From a virus, in the IMG/VR virus record IMGVR_UViG_3300030406_005280, positions 1 through 24,639 of that record: DNA of 24,639 bases. One strand, written 5' to 3'. The notes beneath the pieces were generated by a model. That model was not told where the DNA came from and did not search any database. It saw only the letters and a list, made by a program, of their open reading frames with translations. How positions within the stretch are numbered: the stretch's first letter is position 1; each line of letters starts with the position of its first letter. The position numbers and the translations under genes are program-made. Shown here in pieces: positions 12,024-20,900 of the stretch.

Positions 12024-12289
12024 TGGAGATGTTAGTAGCTTTTTGTGTAATTTTTACTGAACAATGTAGGTACAGAGGTGGAGATGCTTTGTGTAGTTTC
12101 TGGGAACCTGGAGTTGTGTATAAAACAAGACAAGAATGTGTTGAAGGTAAAAAATTAATCGAAGAGTATTTAGAAGAGGAATTATGGAGATTGTACCCAG
12201 AGGCAGTAAAGATAAATGCAAAGGGGGTGTGTCCATTCGAAAATAAAGCACCAACAGGTAGAAACAAAGGACAAGGAAATAGAGAATGA
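12023..12289 (+). CDS. Cysteine-containing small protein, 88 aa
   Basis: Coupled to the primase by TAATG, with GAGGAGG upstream in the primase end. The N-terminus MEMLVAFCVIF is hydrophobic but short. Five Cys follow at 8, 15, 24, 39 and 69, the last in KGVCPF; the C-terminus is Gly/Asn/Lys-rich. It could be membrane-tethered or exported with disulfides, or simply a small metal-binding protein. It shares a rough two-Cys layout with the 60-residue gene at 16409-16591. No family is assigned. Confidence 0.72.
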   Translation: MEMLVAFCVIFTEQCRYRGGDALCSFWEPGVVYKTRQECVEGKKLIEEYLEEELWRLYPEAVKINAKGVCPFENKAPTGRNKGQGNRE

Positions 12290-13818
12290 GTAACGAAATA
12301 GCAATCTATGGACCACCTGGAACTGGTAAAACAACAAAACTTTTAGATATTATAGAGGATGCTATTGCAAATGGAGTAGATCCTCAAAGGATAGCTTTCT
12401 TATCTTTTACAAGAAAAGCTGCACAAGAAGCTGTTGATAGAGCTTGTGTTAAATTTAATCTAGATCAAAAGCATTTTCATCACTTTAGAACATTACATTC
12501 TCTTGCTTTTCGTTGGGTTGGAATGAAAACAGAAGATGTAATCAAACCACCCGACATGAGGTTTTTAGGCAAGAAACTTGGAGTTGTTTTTCAAAAAGAA
12601 GAAAAAATAAATATAGAAGAGGGCGACATGTTTACTCCAGGGTCAAGTGACGGAGATAAATATTTCTATATATATAATATGTCTAGACTAAAAGGCACTG
12701 ATCTAATGGATGAATTTGATTCTTTTGGAGACATGTCTTTGAGTAGAGCATACATGCCTACTGTTGCAGAAGCATATCAAGATTTCAAAAAGAAAAATTT
12801 TAAATTAGATTTTACAGACATGTTAATTAAGTTCTTAGAACAAGGAACGGGGCCTGACTTAGATTTATTAATTGTAGATGAGGCACAAGATTTAGTTCCT
12901 ATACAATGGAGAATGGTCAAGGAATGTTTGTTACCCAATACTAAGAAAGCATACTATGCTGGGGATGACGATCAATGTATTTTCAATTGGGCAGGCGCAA
13001 ACGTAAATAATTTTTTAAACTGTGCAAAAGAATCTATAGTACTAGATCAATCTTACAGAGTTCCATACACTGTTTGGTCTGTTGCAAGAAGCATTATAAG
13101 AAAAGTTAAAACAAGAAAACAAAAGGAATACAAGCCAAAGGAAGAAGAGGGCAATGTTTCTTATTATTACGATGCTATGGACATAAATTTTAACAGAGGA
13201 GAGTGGTATGTGTTAGCAAGAACAAACAGAATACTTTCTGATATAGGAAATAAATTACAAGATGAAGGATATATGTTCTGGAGGGAGGGGTCTGGATGGT
13301 CTGTATCTGAAAAGTTAATTAACAGTATAGAGGTGTGGATACAATTATGCAAAAATCAAAGTCTAAATGTACAAAATTGGGTAGAGTTTTCGAGGAGAAC
13401 AAAAAAAGGGGTCATTGGTCATGGTGGAAAAAGAAAAATAGAATTATTGGATCAAGACAGAACATATACTTTGGACGATTTATTAAAGAGCGAATTGGGT
13501 TATCTGTTAAACTTGAACAAAGAAATGATGTGGTACGATGTTCTAAACATGACAGAACAACAACGAATATATATTACCTCTGCAAGAAGAAGGGGAGAGA
13601 GAATATTAACAAAGAAACCTAGAATTCGTTTGTCAACAATACACAAAGCTAAAGGTGGAGAGGCAGACAATGTAGCTTTGCTTTTAGATTGTCCCAAAGT
13701 AATAAAGGAAAAAGGAGATGAAGACAGTGAGCATAGAGTATTTTATGTAGGAGTAACTCGTGCTCGTAAGTCTTTACATATAGTTGAAAGCAAAAGTGAA
13801 AGTGGATACAAAATATGA
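12286..13818 (+). CDS. UvrD/Rep-like superfamily I DNA helicase
   Basis: The 510-residue protein shows SF1A motifs in order: Walker A GPPGTGKT (9-16), FTRKAAQEA (Ia), RTLHSLAF, Walker B IVDEAQDL, GDDDQCIFNWAGA (III), LDQSYRVP (IV), TIHKAKGGEADNV (V) and FYVGVTRARKSLHIV (VI). Such enzymes unwind DNA 3' to 5' and assist rolling-circle, repair or fork progression. It is shorter than cellular UvrD (about 720 aa), with reduced accessory domains, as is common in phages. It starts in an ATGA overlap behind AAGGA and is followed by another ATGA overlap. Confidence 0.94.
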   Translation: MSNEIAIYGPPGTGKTTKLLDIIEDAIANGVDPQRIAFLSFTRKAAQEAVDRACVKFNLDQKHFHHFRTLHSLAFRWVGMKTEDVIKPPDMRFLGKKLGVVFQKEEKINIEEGDMFTPGSSDGDKYFYIYNMSRLKGTDLMDEFDSFGDMSLSRAYMPTVAEAYQDFKKKNFKLDFTDMLIKFLEQGTGPDLDLLIVDEAQDLVPIQWRMVKECLLPNTKKAYYAGDDDQCIFNWAGANVNNFLNCAKESIVLDQSYRVPYTVWSVARSIIRKVKTRKQKEYKPKEEEGNVSYYYDAMDINFNRGEWYVLARTNRILSDIGNKLQDEGYMFWREGSGWSVSEKLINSIEVWIQLCKNQSLNVQNWVEFSRRTKKGVIGHGGKRKIELLDQDRTYTLDDLLKSELGYLLNLNKEMMWYDVLNMTEQQRIYITSARRRGERILTKKPRIRLSTIHKAKGGEADNVALLLDCPKVIKEKGDEDSEHRVFYVGVTRARKSLHIVESKSESGYKI

Positions 13819-14165
13819 AAACGTATGAAGAAGCAAAAACAGAATTACTTTTGAAGCTTAAATATTTAGAAGGAACAATTAAATTTTTAAAAGAAAATTC
13901 TTATTTTGAGAAATTTTGTCTTAACTGTAGGTCAATTATGAAAGTTCCAGTAAATGGAGAAAGAGGTACAGAGCGAAAATTTTGTAATGATTATTGTAGA
14001 CGAAACTACCATTATAAAAATCGTTTAACAGCGAGAGAAAAACAAATTGTGCATTTAAGACAACAAGGTAAAACTTTAGTCGAAATTGGTAAGCAGTTCG
14101 ATATATCAAAACAAGCTATTTCAGTTATTTTACAAAAGGTTGAAAAGAAAAATGAAAAGAGATGA
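13815..14165 (+). CDS. Zinc-finger plus sigma-region-4-like HTH protein, 116 aa
   Basis: Residues 1-30 are helical and charged; C35, C38, C57 and C61 (CLNC and CNDYC) form a zinc site of the kind seen in small treble-clef fingers. Residues 72-109, with LTAREKQIVHLRQQGKTLVE and then IGKQFDISKQAISVILQKV, are a clear helix-turn-helix like LuxR or sigma factor region 4. Binding DNA is therefore likely, as a transcription regulator, possibly of the convergent late genes. It starts in the helicase stop (ATGA) and overlaps the next gene by 14 bases. Confidence 0.8.
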   Translation: MKTYEEAKTELLLKLKYLEGTIKFLKENSYFEKFCLNCRSIMKVPVNGERGTERKFCNDYCRRNYHYKNRLTAREKQIVHLRQQGKTLVEIGKQFDISKQAISVILQKVEKKNEKR

Positions 14166-14424
14166 AGTTTTAAAAAATGCCATGAAATTAATTAATGGTA
14201 ACAGAGCTAAAGACTATGGCGATGCACATGACAACCATCAAAGAATAGCAGACTTATGGTCTGTGGTGTTTGGGTTTAAGGTATTAGTATGGCAAGTTTA
14301 TTTGTGCCTAATATTAGTTAAGATAGCAAGACTAGTGCATTCTCCTAAACATTTAGATAGTATAATAGATATACCAGGATATTCAGCATTACTTGGGGAA
14401 ACAGTAGAAAAAGATGAAAAGTGA
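14152..14424 (+). CDS. DUF6378-family protein, 90 aa
   Basis: The sequence NGNRAKDYGDAHDNHQRIADLW, then LVKIARLVHSPKHLDSIIDIPGYSALLGE (in part), matches the DUF6378 pattern of DYG, N--RIA-LW, K-AR and H-DS--DI-GY as I recall it. These small all-helical phage proteins are sometimes likened to MazG-type nucleotide pyrophosphohydrolases, but no activity is established to my knowledge. ATG 14152 is inferred from the domain start; the longer frame upstream has no ribosome site. Located between a regulator and the polymerase, a nucleotide-pool role is plausible. Confidence 0.82.
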   Translation: MKRDEVLKNAMKLINGNRAKDYGDAHDNHQRIADLWSVVFGFKVLVWQVYLCLILVKIARLVHSPKHLDSIIDIPGYSALLGETVEKDEK

Positions 14425-16315
14425 TCAATACCATTTTTTAGATCAAGACATAAAAGATATGTCCTGGGGGAATATTGACTTTGATTGGTCTCCTCCAAAT
14501 GATTTTCCAGATCTAACAAAAGCATCTCGTATATCCGTTGATTTAGAAACAAGAGATCCTAATCTTTTAAAGTTAGGGCCTGGATGGTGTAGAAAAGATG
14601 GATATGTTATTGGCATAGCAGTAGCTGCTGGAGACTTCCAAGGATATTATCCTATAAGACATTCTCAAGGTAACATAGATTCAAACATGGTTTTTAAGTG
14701 GTTTAAGAAACAAATGGATACTCCAAAAGTTCCTAAGATTTTTCATAACTCCATGTATGATTTGGGTTGGCTACGAGCAGAAGGCATAGAAGTTAAAGGT
14801 CCCATACTAGATACAATGATTATGGCTCCTCTTATTAATGAGAACAGAAGATATTATAATCTAAATAGTTTGGTGTCAGATTATTTACAAGAATATAAAA
14901 GTGAAAAAACTTTAAGAAATGCCGCAAGTGAGTTTGGTGTAGATCCAAAATCAGAGATGTACAAACTGCCTGCTAAATATGTGGGAGCATATGCAGAACA
15001 AGACGCTGCAGTCACTTTGAGATTGTACGATCATTTACTACCAATATTAGAAAGAGAGGAATGCACAAGTATTTTTGAACTAGAATCTTCATTGATACCC
15101 GTCATGTTAGAAATGAAAACAAAAGGTGTTCGTGTTGACTTAGATCAAGCAGAAAAAGTCAAAAAACAAATGGCTATGCAAGAGAAACAATTACTTGATG
15201 AGATAGTCAAAGAAACTAGAGTCACGGTAGAACCTTGGGTCAGCACATCTATAGCAAAGGTCTTTGACTTTTTTGGACTTGAGTATTCTCGCACAGAAAA
15301 GAGCGGGTCTCCCTCTTTCACAAAACAGTTTCTGTCTCATCATCCTCATCCCGTTGCTAAAAAAATTGTAAAGATTAGAGAACTTAACAAAGCAAATACT
15401 ACTTTTGTAGAAACTATTCTTAATCATGCTCATGATGGTCGTATACATTGTGACTTTCATCCTCTCCGAACGGACGATGGTGGAACTGTTACGGGTCGTT
15501 TTAGTTCCAGTAATCCTAATCTACAACAAATACCATCTAGAGATTTAGAGATCAAGAAAGCGATTAGAGGATTGTTTATTCCAGAAGAGGGGTGTAAGTG
15601 GGGATCGTTTGACTATGCATCACAAGAACCAAGATGGTTAGCACATTATTGTGCCAAACCAACGGATGGATTTAGACATCCTTTGATAGATGAAGTAGTG
15701 ACTATGTATAATGAAGGTAAAGCAGACTTTCATCAAATGGTTGCAGACATGGCAAACATATCAAGAAAAGAAGCAAAGACTGTAAATCTTGGAATCATGT
15801 ATGGTATGGGCCGCAAAAAATTAGCAAACACATTAGCTATTACAGAAGAAGAGGCAAAAGAATTATTAGAAAAATATAATGAGAAAGTTCCTTTTGTAAA
15901 AGATCTAGCAACAAAGGTATCAAACTTTGCTTTGAAAAAAGGAATGATAAGAACTCAACTAGGTAGAAAATGTCGTTTTGATTTGTATGAACCAAGAGGT
16001 TACTCTTCTAAAAAAGCATTACCTTTGAAGGATGCATTAGAAGAATATCAAAATGTACAAAGAGCATTTACATACAAGGCGCTGAATAGATTAATTCAAG
16101 GATCTAGTGCAGACCAAACTAAAAAGGCAATGGTCGATTGTTATTCGGAAGGGTTATGCCCGATGCTAACAGTTCACGATGAACTATGTTTCAATATAAA
16201 AAATCAAGAAGAAGTCGATAAAATAAAAGATATTATGTCTAATTGTGTTCCAGACCTACGAATACCCTTCGAAGTTGATGCAGAATTAGGAAATAATTGG
16301 GGAGAAGTTGGCTAA
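14414..16315 (+). CDS. polA: Family A DNA polymerase with 3'-5' exonuclease
   Basis: The 633-residue replicative polymerase has an N-terminal proofreading domain, Exo I DLETRD (D43, E45), Exo II HNSMYDLGWL and Exo III YAEQDAAVTLRL, followed by the polymerase domain. The latter has a GRFSSSNPNLQQIPSR segment, motif A DYASQEPR (D400), O-helix RKEAKTVNLGIMYG (451-464) and motif C HDE (588-590). A 5'-3' exonuclease domain is absent, as in T7 polymerase. In the O-helix, K455 and Y463 align with E. coli K758 and Y766, and the residue aligning with F762 is Leu459. Overlaps the DUF6378 gene by 11 bases; its ribosome site is weak. Last gene of the replication unit. Confidence 0.96.
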   Translation: MKSDQYHFLDQDIKDMSWGNIDFDWSPPNDFPDLTKASRISVDLETRDPNLLKLGPGWCRKDGYVIGIAVAAGDFQGYYPIRHSQGNIDSNMVFKWFKKQMDTPKVPKIFHNSMYDLGWLRAEGIEVKGPILDTMIMAPLINENRRYYNLNSLVSDYLQEYKSEKTLRNAASEFGVDPKSEMYKLPAKYVGAYAEQDAAVTLRLYDHLLPILEREECTSIFELESSLIPVMLEMKTKGVRVDLDQAEKVKKQMAMQEKQLLDEIVKETRVTVEPWVSTSIAKVFDFFGLEYSRTEKSGSPSFTKQFLSHHPHPVAKKIVKIRELNKANTTFVETILNHAHDGRIHCDFHPLRTDDGGTVTGRFSSSNPNLQQIPSRDLEIKKAIRGLFIPEEGCKWGSFDYASQEPRWLAHYCAKPTDGFRHPLIDEVVTMYNEGKADFHQMVADMANISRKEAKTVNLGIMYGMGRKKLANTLAITEEEAKELLEKYNEKVPFVKDLATKVSNFALKKGMIRTQLGRKCRFDLYEPRGYSSKKALPLKDALEEYQNVQRAFTYKALNRLIQGSSADQTKKAMVDCYSEGLCPMLTVHDELCFNIKNQEEVDKIKDIMSNCVPDLRIPFEVDAELGNNWGEVG

Positions 16316-16384
16316 CCCACTTATCGTAATCGTGTAAAAACAAAGGTACTTCTGGGGTACAATCACACACGGACACTTTGTTTC

Positions 16385-16418
16385 GGCTCTGTGTGGGCAT
16401 CCTAGAGCCTAGTTTTTT
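16385..16418 (+). terminator. Intrinsic terminator of the replication operon
   Basis: GGCTCT (16385-16390) and AGAGCC (16404-16409) form a stem around a 13-base loop, followed after TAG by six T residues (16413-16418). It lies 70 bases after the polymerase stop and overlaps the last codons of the convergent minus-strand gene. On the minus strand no T-run follows, so it acts only rightward. Confidence 0.7.
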
Positions 16419-16591
16419 CGGACAGGCTTACAATATGCAGTAATTTTAGCCATTTTGCCATCTAACAGTGGCACATCGGGTTGATTGTTCAAACGTCTGG
16501 CAAAATACAAACAAGTATTAATATTTTCAAATCTTTGTGTCTGATCTACCACTCTTTCGTTGAGCATAAAGATCAGAAGAAACTCTATCAT
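16409..16591 (-). CDS. Conserved small phage protein with hydrophobic N-terminus, 60 aa
   Basis: The protein starts MIEFLLIFML, then has a polar part with NINTCLYFARRLNNQ (24-38) and ends KITAYCKPVRKN. I recall this TCLYFA-RL ... YCKPV pattern from many marine phage genomes as an unannotated small protein close to the lysis or structural genes. The 10-residue hydrophobic start is short for a membrane helix but could be a signal or anchor; the two Cys could be disulfide-bonded. The start overlaps the preceding stop (ATGA). A lysis accessory role is possible but unproven. Confidence 0.82.
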   Translation of the reverse strand: MIEFLLIFMLNERVVDQTQRFENINTCLYFARRLNNQPDVPLLDGKMAKITAYCKPVRKN

Positions 16592-17229
16592 TCATCTTTT
16601 GCCTTCCAAAAGTATTCATCTGTATCTCCGAGTCTAAACTTCTGTCCGTTCTCAACTTGATATATCTCTGTGCTAACTTTGAAGTCTGGCTGCAGTGGTT
16701 TGTCTGGTGTCAATGAATTATCATACACTCTCATTCTGTTGTTTGGATACAGACAAAACTGTCCGTTTTCTAATTCTATTATGTTATTTGATTTATGTTC
16801 TGCTGGTTTTTCACTCGTAGAATAATCTATTGTATTTATATTCTCGTGATAATTATCAAGAGTGCATACATATGATCCTTTTACGATACCATGATCTCTT
16901 GTATATACCTCGAAGTCCATAGATCCTATGAACTGTTTGCTAACTGCCACCACCCCATAATCCATGCAATTCCAAAACTGGAGATTATAAAGATCCATAT
17001 CTGGAGTTGGGGTCTGTGGTTCAGAAGTAAAAGCACTAATAGGTAGTTTATCGTAAAGAGCACCATAGTCAGGCAGATAAGTTTCAAAATAAAAAGCTCT
17101 ACCTGGAATAGATTTTGCTGTAACCCATACACCTTTTACGAACTCTCCATGTCCATCTTCTCCATCTCTTAAATATTCTTTTCGCACCCATACGTCTATG
17201 GAGGGTAAATTAACAACTAATGTAGACAT
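16588..17229 (-). CDS. Conserved phage protein of unknown function, 213 aa
   Basis: Distinctive stretches are LPSIDVWVRKEYLRDGEDGH at the N-terminus, GRAFYFETYLPDYGALYDKL, and QFWNCMDYGVVAV; the second half is beta-rich with ENGQFCLYPNNRMRVYD. I recall this as a widely conserved marine phage hypothetical. No signal peptide or catalytic motif is seen. It lies between the lysis enzyme side and the end of the late operon, joined by one- and four-base overlaps to its neighbours. A virion or late role is inferred from position only. Confidence 0.85.
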   Translation of the reverse strand: MSTLVVNLPSIDVWVRKEYLRDGEDGHGEFVKGVWVTAKSIPGRAFYFETYLPDYGALYDKLPISAFTSEPQTPTPDMDLYNLQFWNCMDYGVVAVSKQFIGSMDFEVYTRDHGIVKGSYVCTLDNYHENINTIDYSTSEKPAEHKSNNIIELENGQFCLYPNNRMRVYDNSLTPDKPLQPDFKVSTEIYQVENGQKFRLGDTDEYFWKAKDE

Positions 17230-17483
17230 TATGACTTTGGATTCTTCTTTCTAGCTTTTCTTGTTCTTGCATATGATCTGTTTTTAGAAGCAGATACAAC
17301 TTTTAATTTACTATGTTTCTTCAGCGCATTACCGCCCACATGATGTACATCTTTACCATCACCTTTTTTAACAAGACCTTTCTTCATCATTTTTTTACGA
17401 GCGTAATTACGATTAACCCTTTTCTTTCTACGAGACTTAGGTTCTATTTCGTATTCTCTTTGATAATTTCTTTTGTACGACAC
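17229..17483 (-). CDS. Basic HNH-nuclease-like protein, 84 aa, GTG start
   Basis: The protein is extremely Lys/Arg-rich. After a basic N-terminal arm it has KKGDGKDVHHVGG (39-51) and SASKNRSYARTRKA. D45, H47/H48, N52 and N68 recall a compact HNH (beta-beta-alpha-metal) nuclease in which 'DVDH...N' is the usual signature, though the Gly-Asn loop is degenerate and no Cys pairs are present. I recall similar proteins in marine phages close to late genes. It could nick DNA during packaging or be a catalytically weak DNA-binding relic. It starts with GTG at 17483, one base inside the endolysin stop, with AAAAGG upstream. Confidence 0.75.
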   Translation of the reverse strand: MSYKRNYQREYEIEPKSRRKKRVNRNYARKKMMKKGLVKKGDGKDVHHVGGNALKKHSKLKVVSASKNRSYARTRKARKKNPKS

Positions 17484-17938
17484 TACTCTATACCTTTTGA
17501 GTATCCATTTGCTCTTGTGTATGTTAGCACACTTTTTCTGTTCGCAATATCGTTAACGTAAGAAACATGCACCCATCCAGAATTTGGCTCTTTACCATCC
17601 CAGCATTCTAATATTAATTGGTCAAAATTTAAGTTCTTCTCAATGTATTTGGCAAGGTCATAATTACTAACACCAAATATTTCTATATCCGCCGCCTCAC
17701 CATCACAATGTTGTGAGGTGGGTTTTGATCCAATGGCTTCACACAAGGCAGGACTGCGATACCCAGAATTAATCATGACTGGTTTACCAAAAGCAGACCT
17801 AACTCTTTCTAATATATTAAAACACAAAGATTCCATAGCCACGATATGCACTTCATTTGGATTGTTTTCTATGCCTTTTCTTTCTGCTGTTTGTGATTTT
17901 GTAAACTCAATTAGTGAAAAATTGTCTGATAGTTTCAC
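17483..17938 (-). CDS. Endolysin, M15-family zinc peptidase, GTG start
   Basis: The 151-residue enzyme has SGYRSP (58-63), SQHCDGEAADIE with zinc ligands H77 and D84, and WVHVS with H124. This is the peptidase M15_3 layout of phage L-alanyl-D-glutamate or D,D-carboxypeptidase-like enzymes that cut peptidoglycan cross-link peptides at lysis. No signal peptide is present, so it should need a holin, and none is recognised here. Start GTG 17938 has AAGGAG eight bases upstream and overlaps the preceding stop (GTGA). Confidence 0.9.
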   Translation of the reverse strand: MKLSDNFSLIEFTKSQTAERKGIENNPNEVHIVAMESLCFNILERVRSAFGKPVMINSGYRSPALCEAIGSKPTSQHCDGEAADIEIFGVSNYDLAKYIEKNLNFDQLILECWDGKEPNSGWVHVSYVNDIANRKSVLTYTRANGYSKGIE

Positions 17939-20900
17939 TGGGTTCTCCTTTGTAAAATTTGTAAATTTTTAGCGGCTTCAATGGGATTGCCTCCTAAAAG
18001 TTCTGTAGCTATTGTTCTACCTATATTATTAGAATTGGTTGTGGTTGTTTGAGTTGGTCTAATTATGTTTGTAATAGCAGAATCTTTTCCAAAATAAGGT
18101 TTTGGAACTTCAACTACTGGTTTTACTTCTGACTTCAATGCCTCTTCTACGTTTGATTCTTCCAAAGATTTTAAAATTAAATTATCATATATTTCATTTA
18201 TTCTTAATTCTGGAAAATCTTTTGCTACATTTGGCTCATTCATTATTATTCTTTTTTCATAAAAATCATCTATTATTTCATCAGAAACACTGTAAGGAGA
18301 AAATCTACCTTCAGAGATAAGATCATAATTATCTTGACTTATCTTTCCTTTGTCTACAATCATTTCTCTTATTGTATTTTCATCAACACCTAATTCTCTA
18401 GCTGCTTTTATTTTTGCATATAATCCTTGTTGAAACTTAAATAAAGTATTATTTGCATCAACAAAACCTTGAACTATTTGATCTTCAGTAATATTTGCAT
18501 CATCTATAAACCCATGAAAAGTAGTCTTGATTGCATTTTTTTCTCTTGTATATTTTTTTGTATCATAAAAAAGAGAGTCATTTAGATTTGCCTTTAAGCC
18601 TCTTATTCCAGTAAAAGCAGTAAATATTTCTGATGGCACATCATAAACGATGCCACTATTACTTGGGTTAACCTCCCCAGTTATTTTTTGAGAAAAAGCT
18701 TTTCCTATACGACCTAATTCAACATCGAACTGACCATCTCCAGGCCCTCTAGCTGTTGGTTTGAATATTGTTTGTTCTAATATAGCAGGATTAAAAGCAT
18801 TAAATATGTGAGCTATACTCTTTTTAAATTTAGCTCCAAGTCCATCTCCTTCATCGTATACTTTTTGTCCCATGTTTGTTCTACCATTTCTGAATGTGGT
18901 ATCAAAAACTCTCTCTGCAAATAGAGACTCTCCAGCAAAAGGTTCTCCAAAAGTTTGTATTGCTTTAAAACCACCCGCTATCATATCCTTTGCTGTTGCA
19001 GCATCTATTGATCCCTTTTTATTATAGACATCTAACGCGGCTCTAGTAGGTTGTAACATAAAATCGTAAGGCATCATGTAGCTTAAATCTACATATTCAA
19101 ACTGATATTCTCCTCTTGCGTCTTTCTTCACATTAGTTAGTGGCATAATATTATGTCCCAACATATATTCTGGTAATATATTACTTTTTAATTTTTGAAG
19201 ATCTTCGTCTGAAACACCTGTTAATTTTTGTGCTGCCATAACTGTTGCCTTTGGAACTATAAAAGCAGAGGAAACATAACCAGTTAGTCTTTGAGCACCT
19301 ATGGCTCTTATTTGTTTTTGTAGTTCTTTAGCAGCACTTGCACCTATTTTTTGTATTAGTTGTGGGGACGCTGTAAAAGATAACTCACTTATACCTCTTG
19401 CAAATATGTTACCTGTGTTTCTAATTATCTCTGCTGGGAAAGATGCAAAAGCTCCAAAGAAAGGTACTTTTCTTAAAAATTTAACTGCCTCTGGAACACG
19501 ACTATAAATAGGCATGGTATCTTTTACTATGTCTCCTGCTAAAATATCTAATCCATCTATGTCGCTAATTAACTCATTCTTTTGTCTTTTAGCTATCCCA
19601 GCAGTAACTAAATCATCTGTTATATTATCAATGTTTTGTATGCCTGCTTTTCTAAATGCTGCACTATATTTACCTTTTTCTGCAAGAAATCCTATTGTCT
19701 TCCAATAAGTATCTGTGCCAGTGTAGAGACGTTGTAATGGTTTTGCTCCAGGTATTTTATCAACCATTCCTAATAGTCCATAATCTTTACCTTCTTGTTT
19801 TATTAATTCTCTAAATTCGTTTACAACTAGGTTTTCATCCCTTATTCCTAGTCTAGCAGTTAAATCAAAAAATTGTTTTTGTTCTTGTGTTGATAGATTT
19901 TGTAACTGTTTGAATGATAAAGCCATGGACTCACCTAAGTTCATGTTTCTCATGATGTTACCATTAGCACCAACAAAGAAAATACCAGATGCAAAGTTTC
20001 TAACTTGAGATAGAGGATTATAAACTGTCTTTGACATCTGAGCTAAACCTTTTGCTTGAAGAGAAACACCTAACACAGTGTTAAAAATACTATCTCCTCT
20101 AAGACCCATGGTTAAAGAGTTATATACTTCTGGTGCAACATAGTCTCCAGATAGTCTGCCATATTTACCACCAAATGCAGACATTTTTTCTATAACCTCT
20201 TCAGTCAACTCTGCTGCTCCAGCTTCATCTAAAACAGAACCTGGAACTCTCTGTGGTTTATACTCTCCAAGCTTTACATATCCGTTTTGCCTCAAAAAGT
20301 TTATAGAGTTAGCGTCTGTTAAATTTTCACCAGATATAATTAAAGGTCTGCCTCCCGCACTCAAAGAAGATATACCTTCTTCTGCTCCTACTTTTAATTG
20401 ATTCGATAATCCAGAATATAATCGACTAGCATTAAGAGTTGTTGACATGTCTCCAATAGTTTCTGCGTATAAATTTAGAGGATCTTTCTTCTCATTCAAT
20501 AGTTTTCTAAGTTCTGGTATTCTATCTAAGAATGGACTTCTTTTCTTTAATATACCTTCCATAACTTCGTACAGTGGCTTATCACCAAATTGTCTGGGGC
20601 CTTGTCTCAAAGCAACGGCAGTTTTTTTCATTGTTTCTTGAGCAGTTATTCCACCATTTATAGAATTGTCTTTTATTATATCCTCTACTATTTCAGCAGC
20701 TCTTATCGTAGCATTCTCGTCCTCTGGAAAACCAGCAGCTATTTTTCTGACTGCCTCTGAGTATTCTGGTGTAGCTCTTATTTGATCAAGAGTTTGTCCT
20801 TTACTAAAAGCACCTTCATAAACTCTTCTTATATACTCACCTTGTTGCTCATTTATTGTATTAATTAACTGTTGACCATAGTTTCCGTCTAACTCTCCAG

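Noticed and set aside
11989-12267. Two minus-strand ORFs opposite the 88-residue gene
   Set aside because: No ribosome sites, antisense-type composition, and the plus gene is coupled to primase by TAATG.
16316-16408. Possible tRNA or small RNA between the convergent operons
   Set aside because: No cloverleaf or acceptor stem could be drawn. Only the rightward terminator is convincing; a GTAC/GTAC mini-stem followed by T-rich sequence on the minus strand is too short to call.
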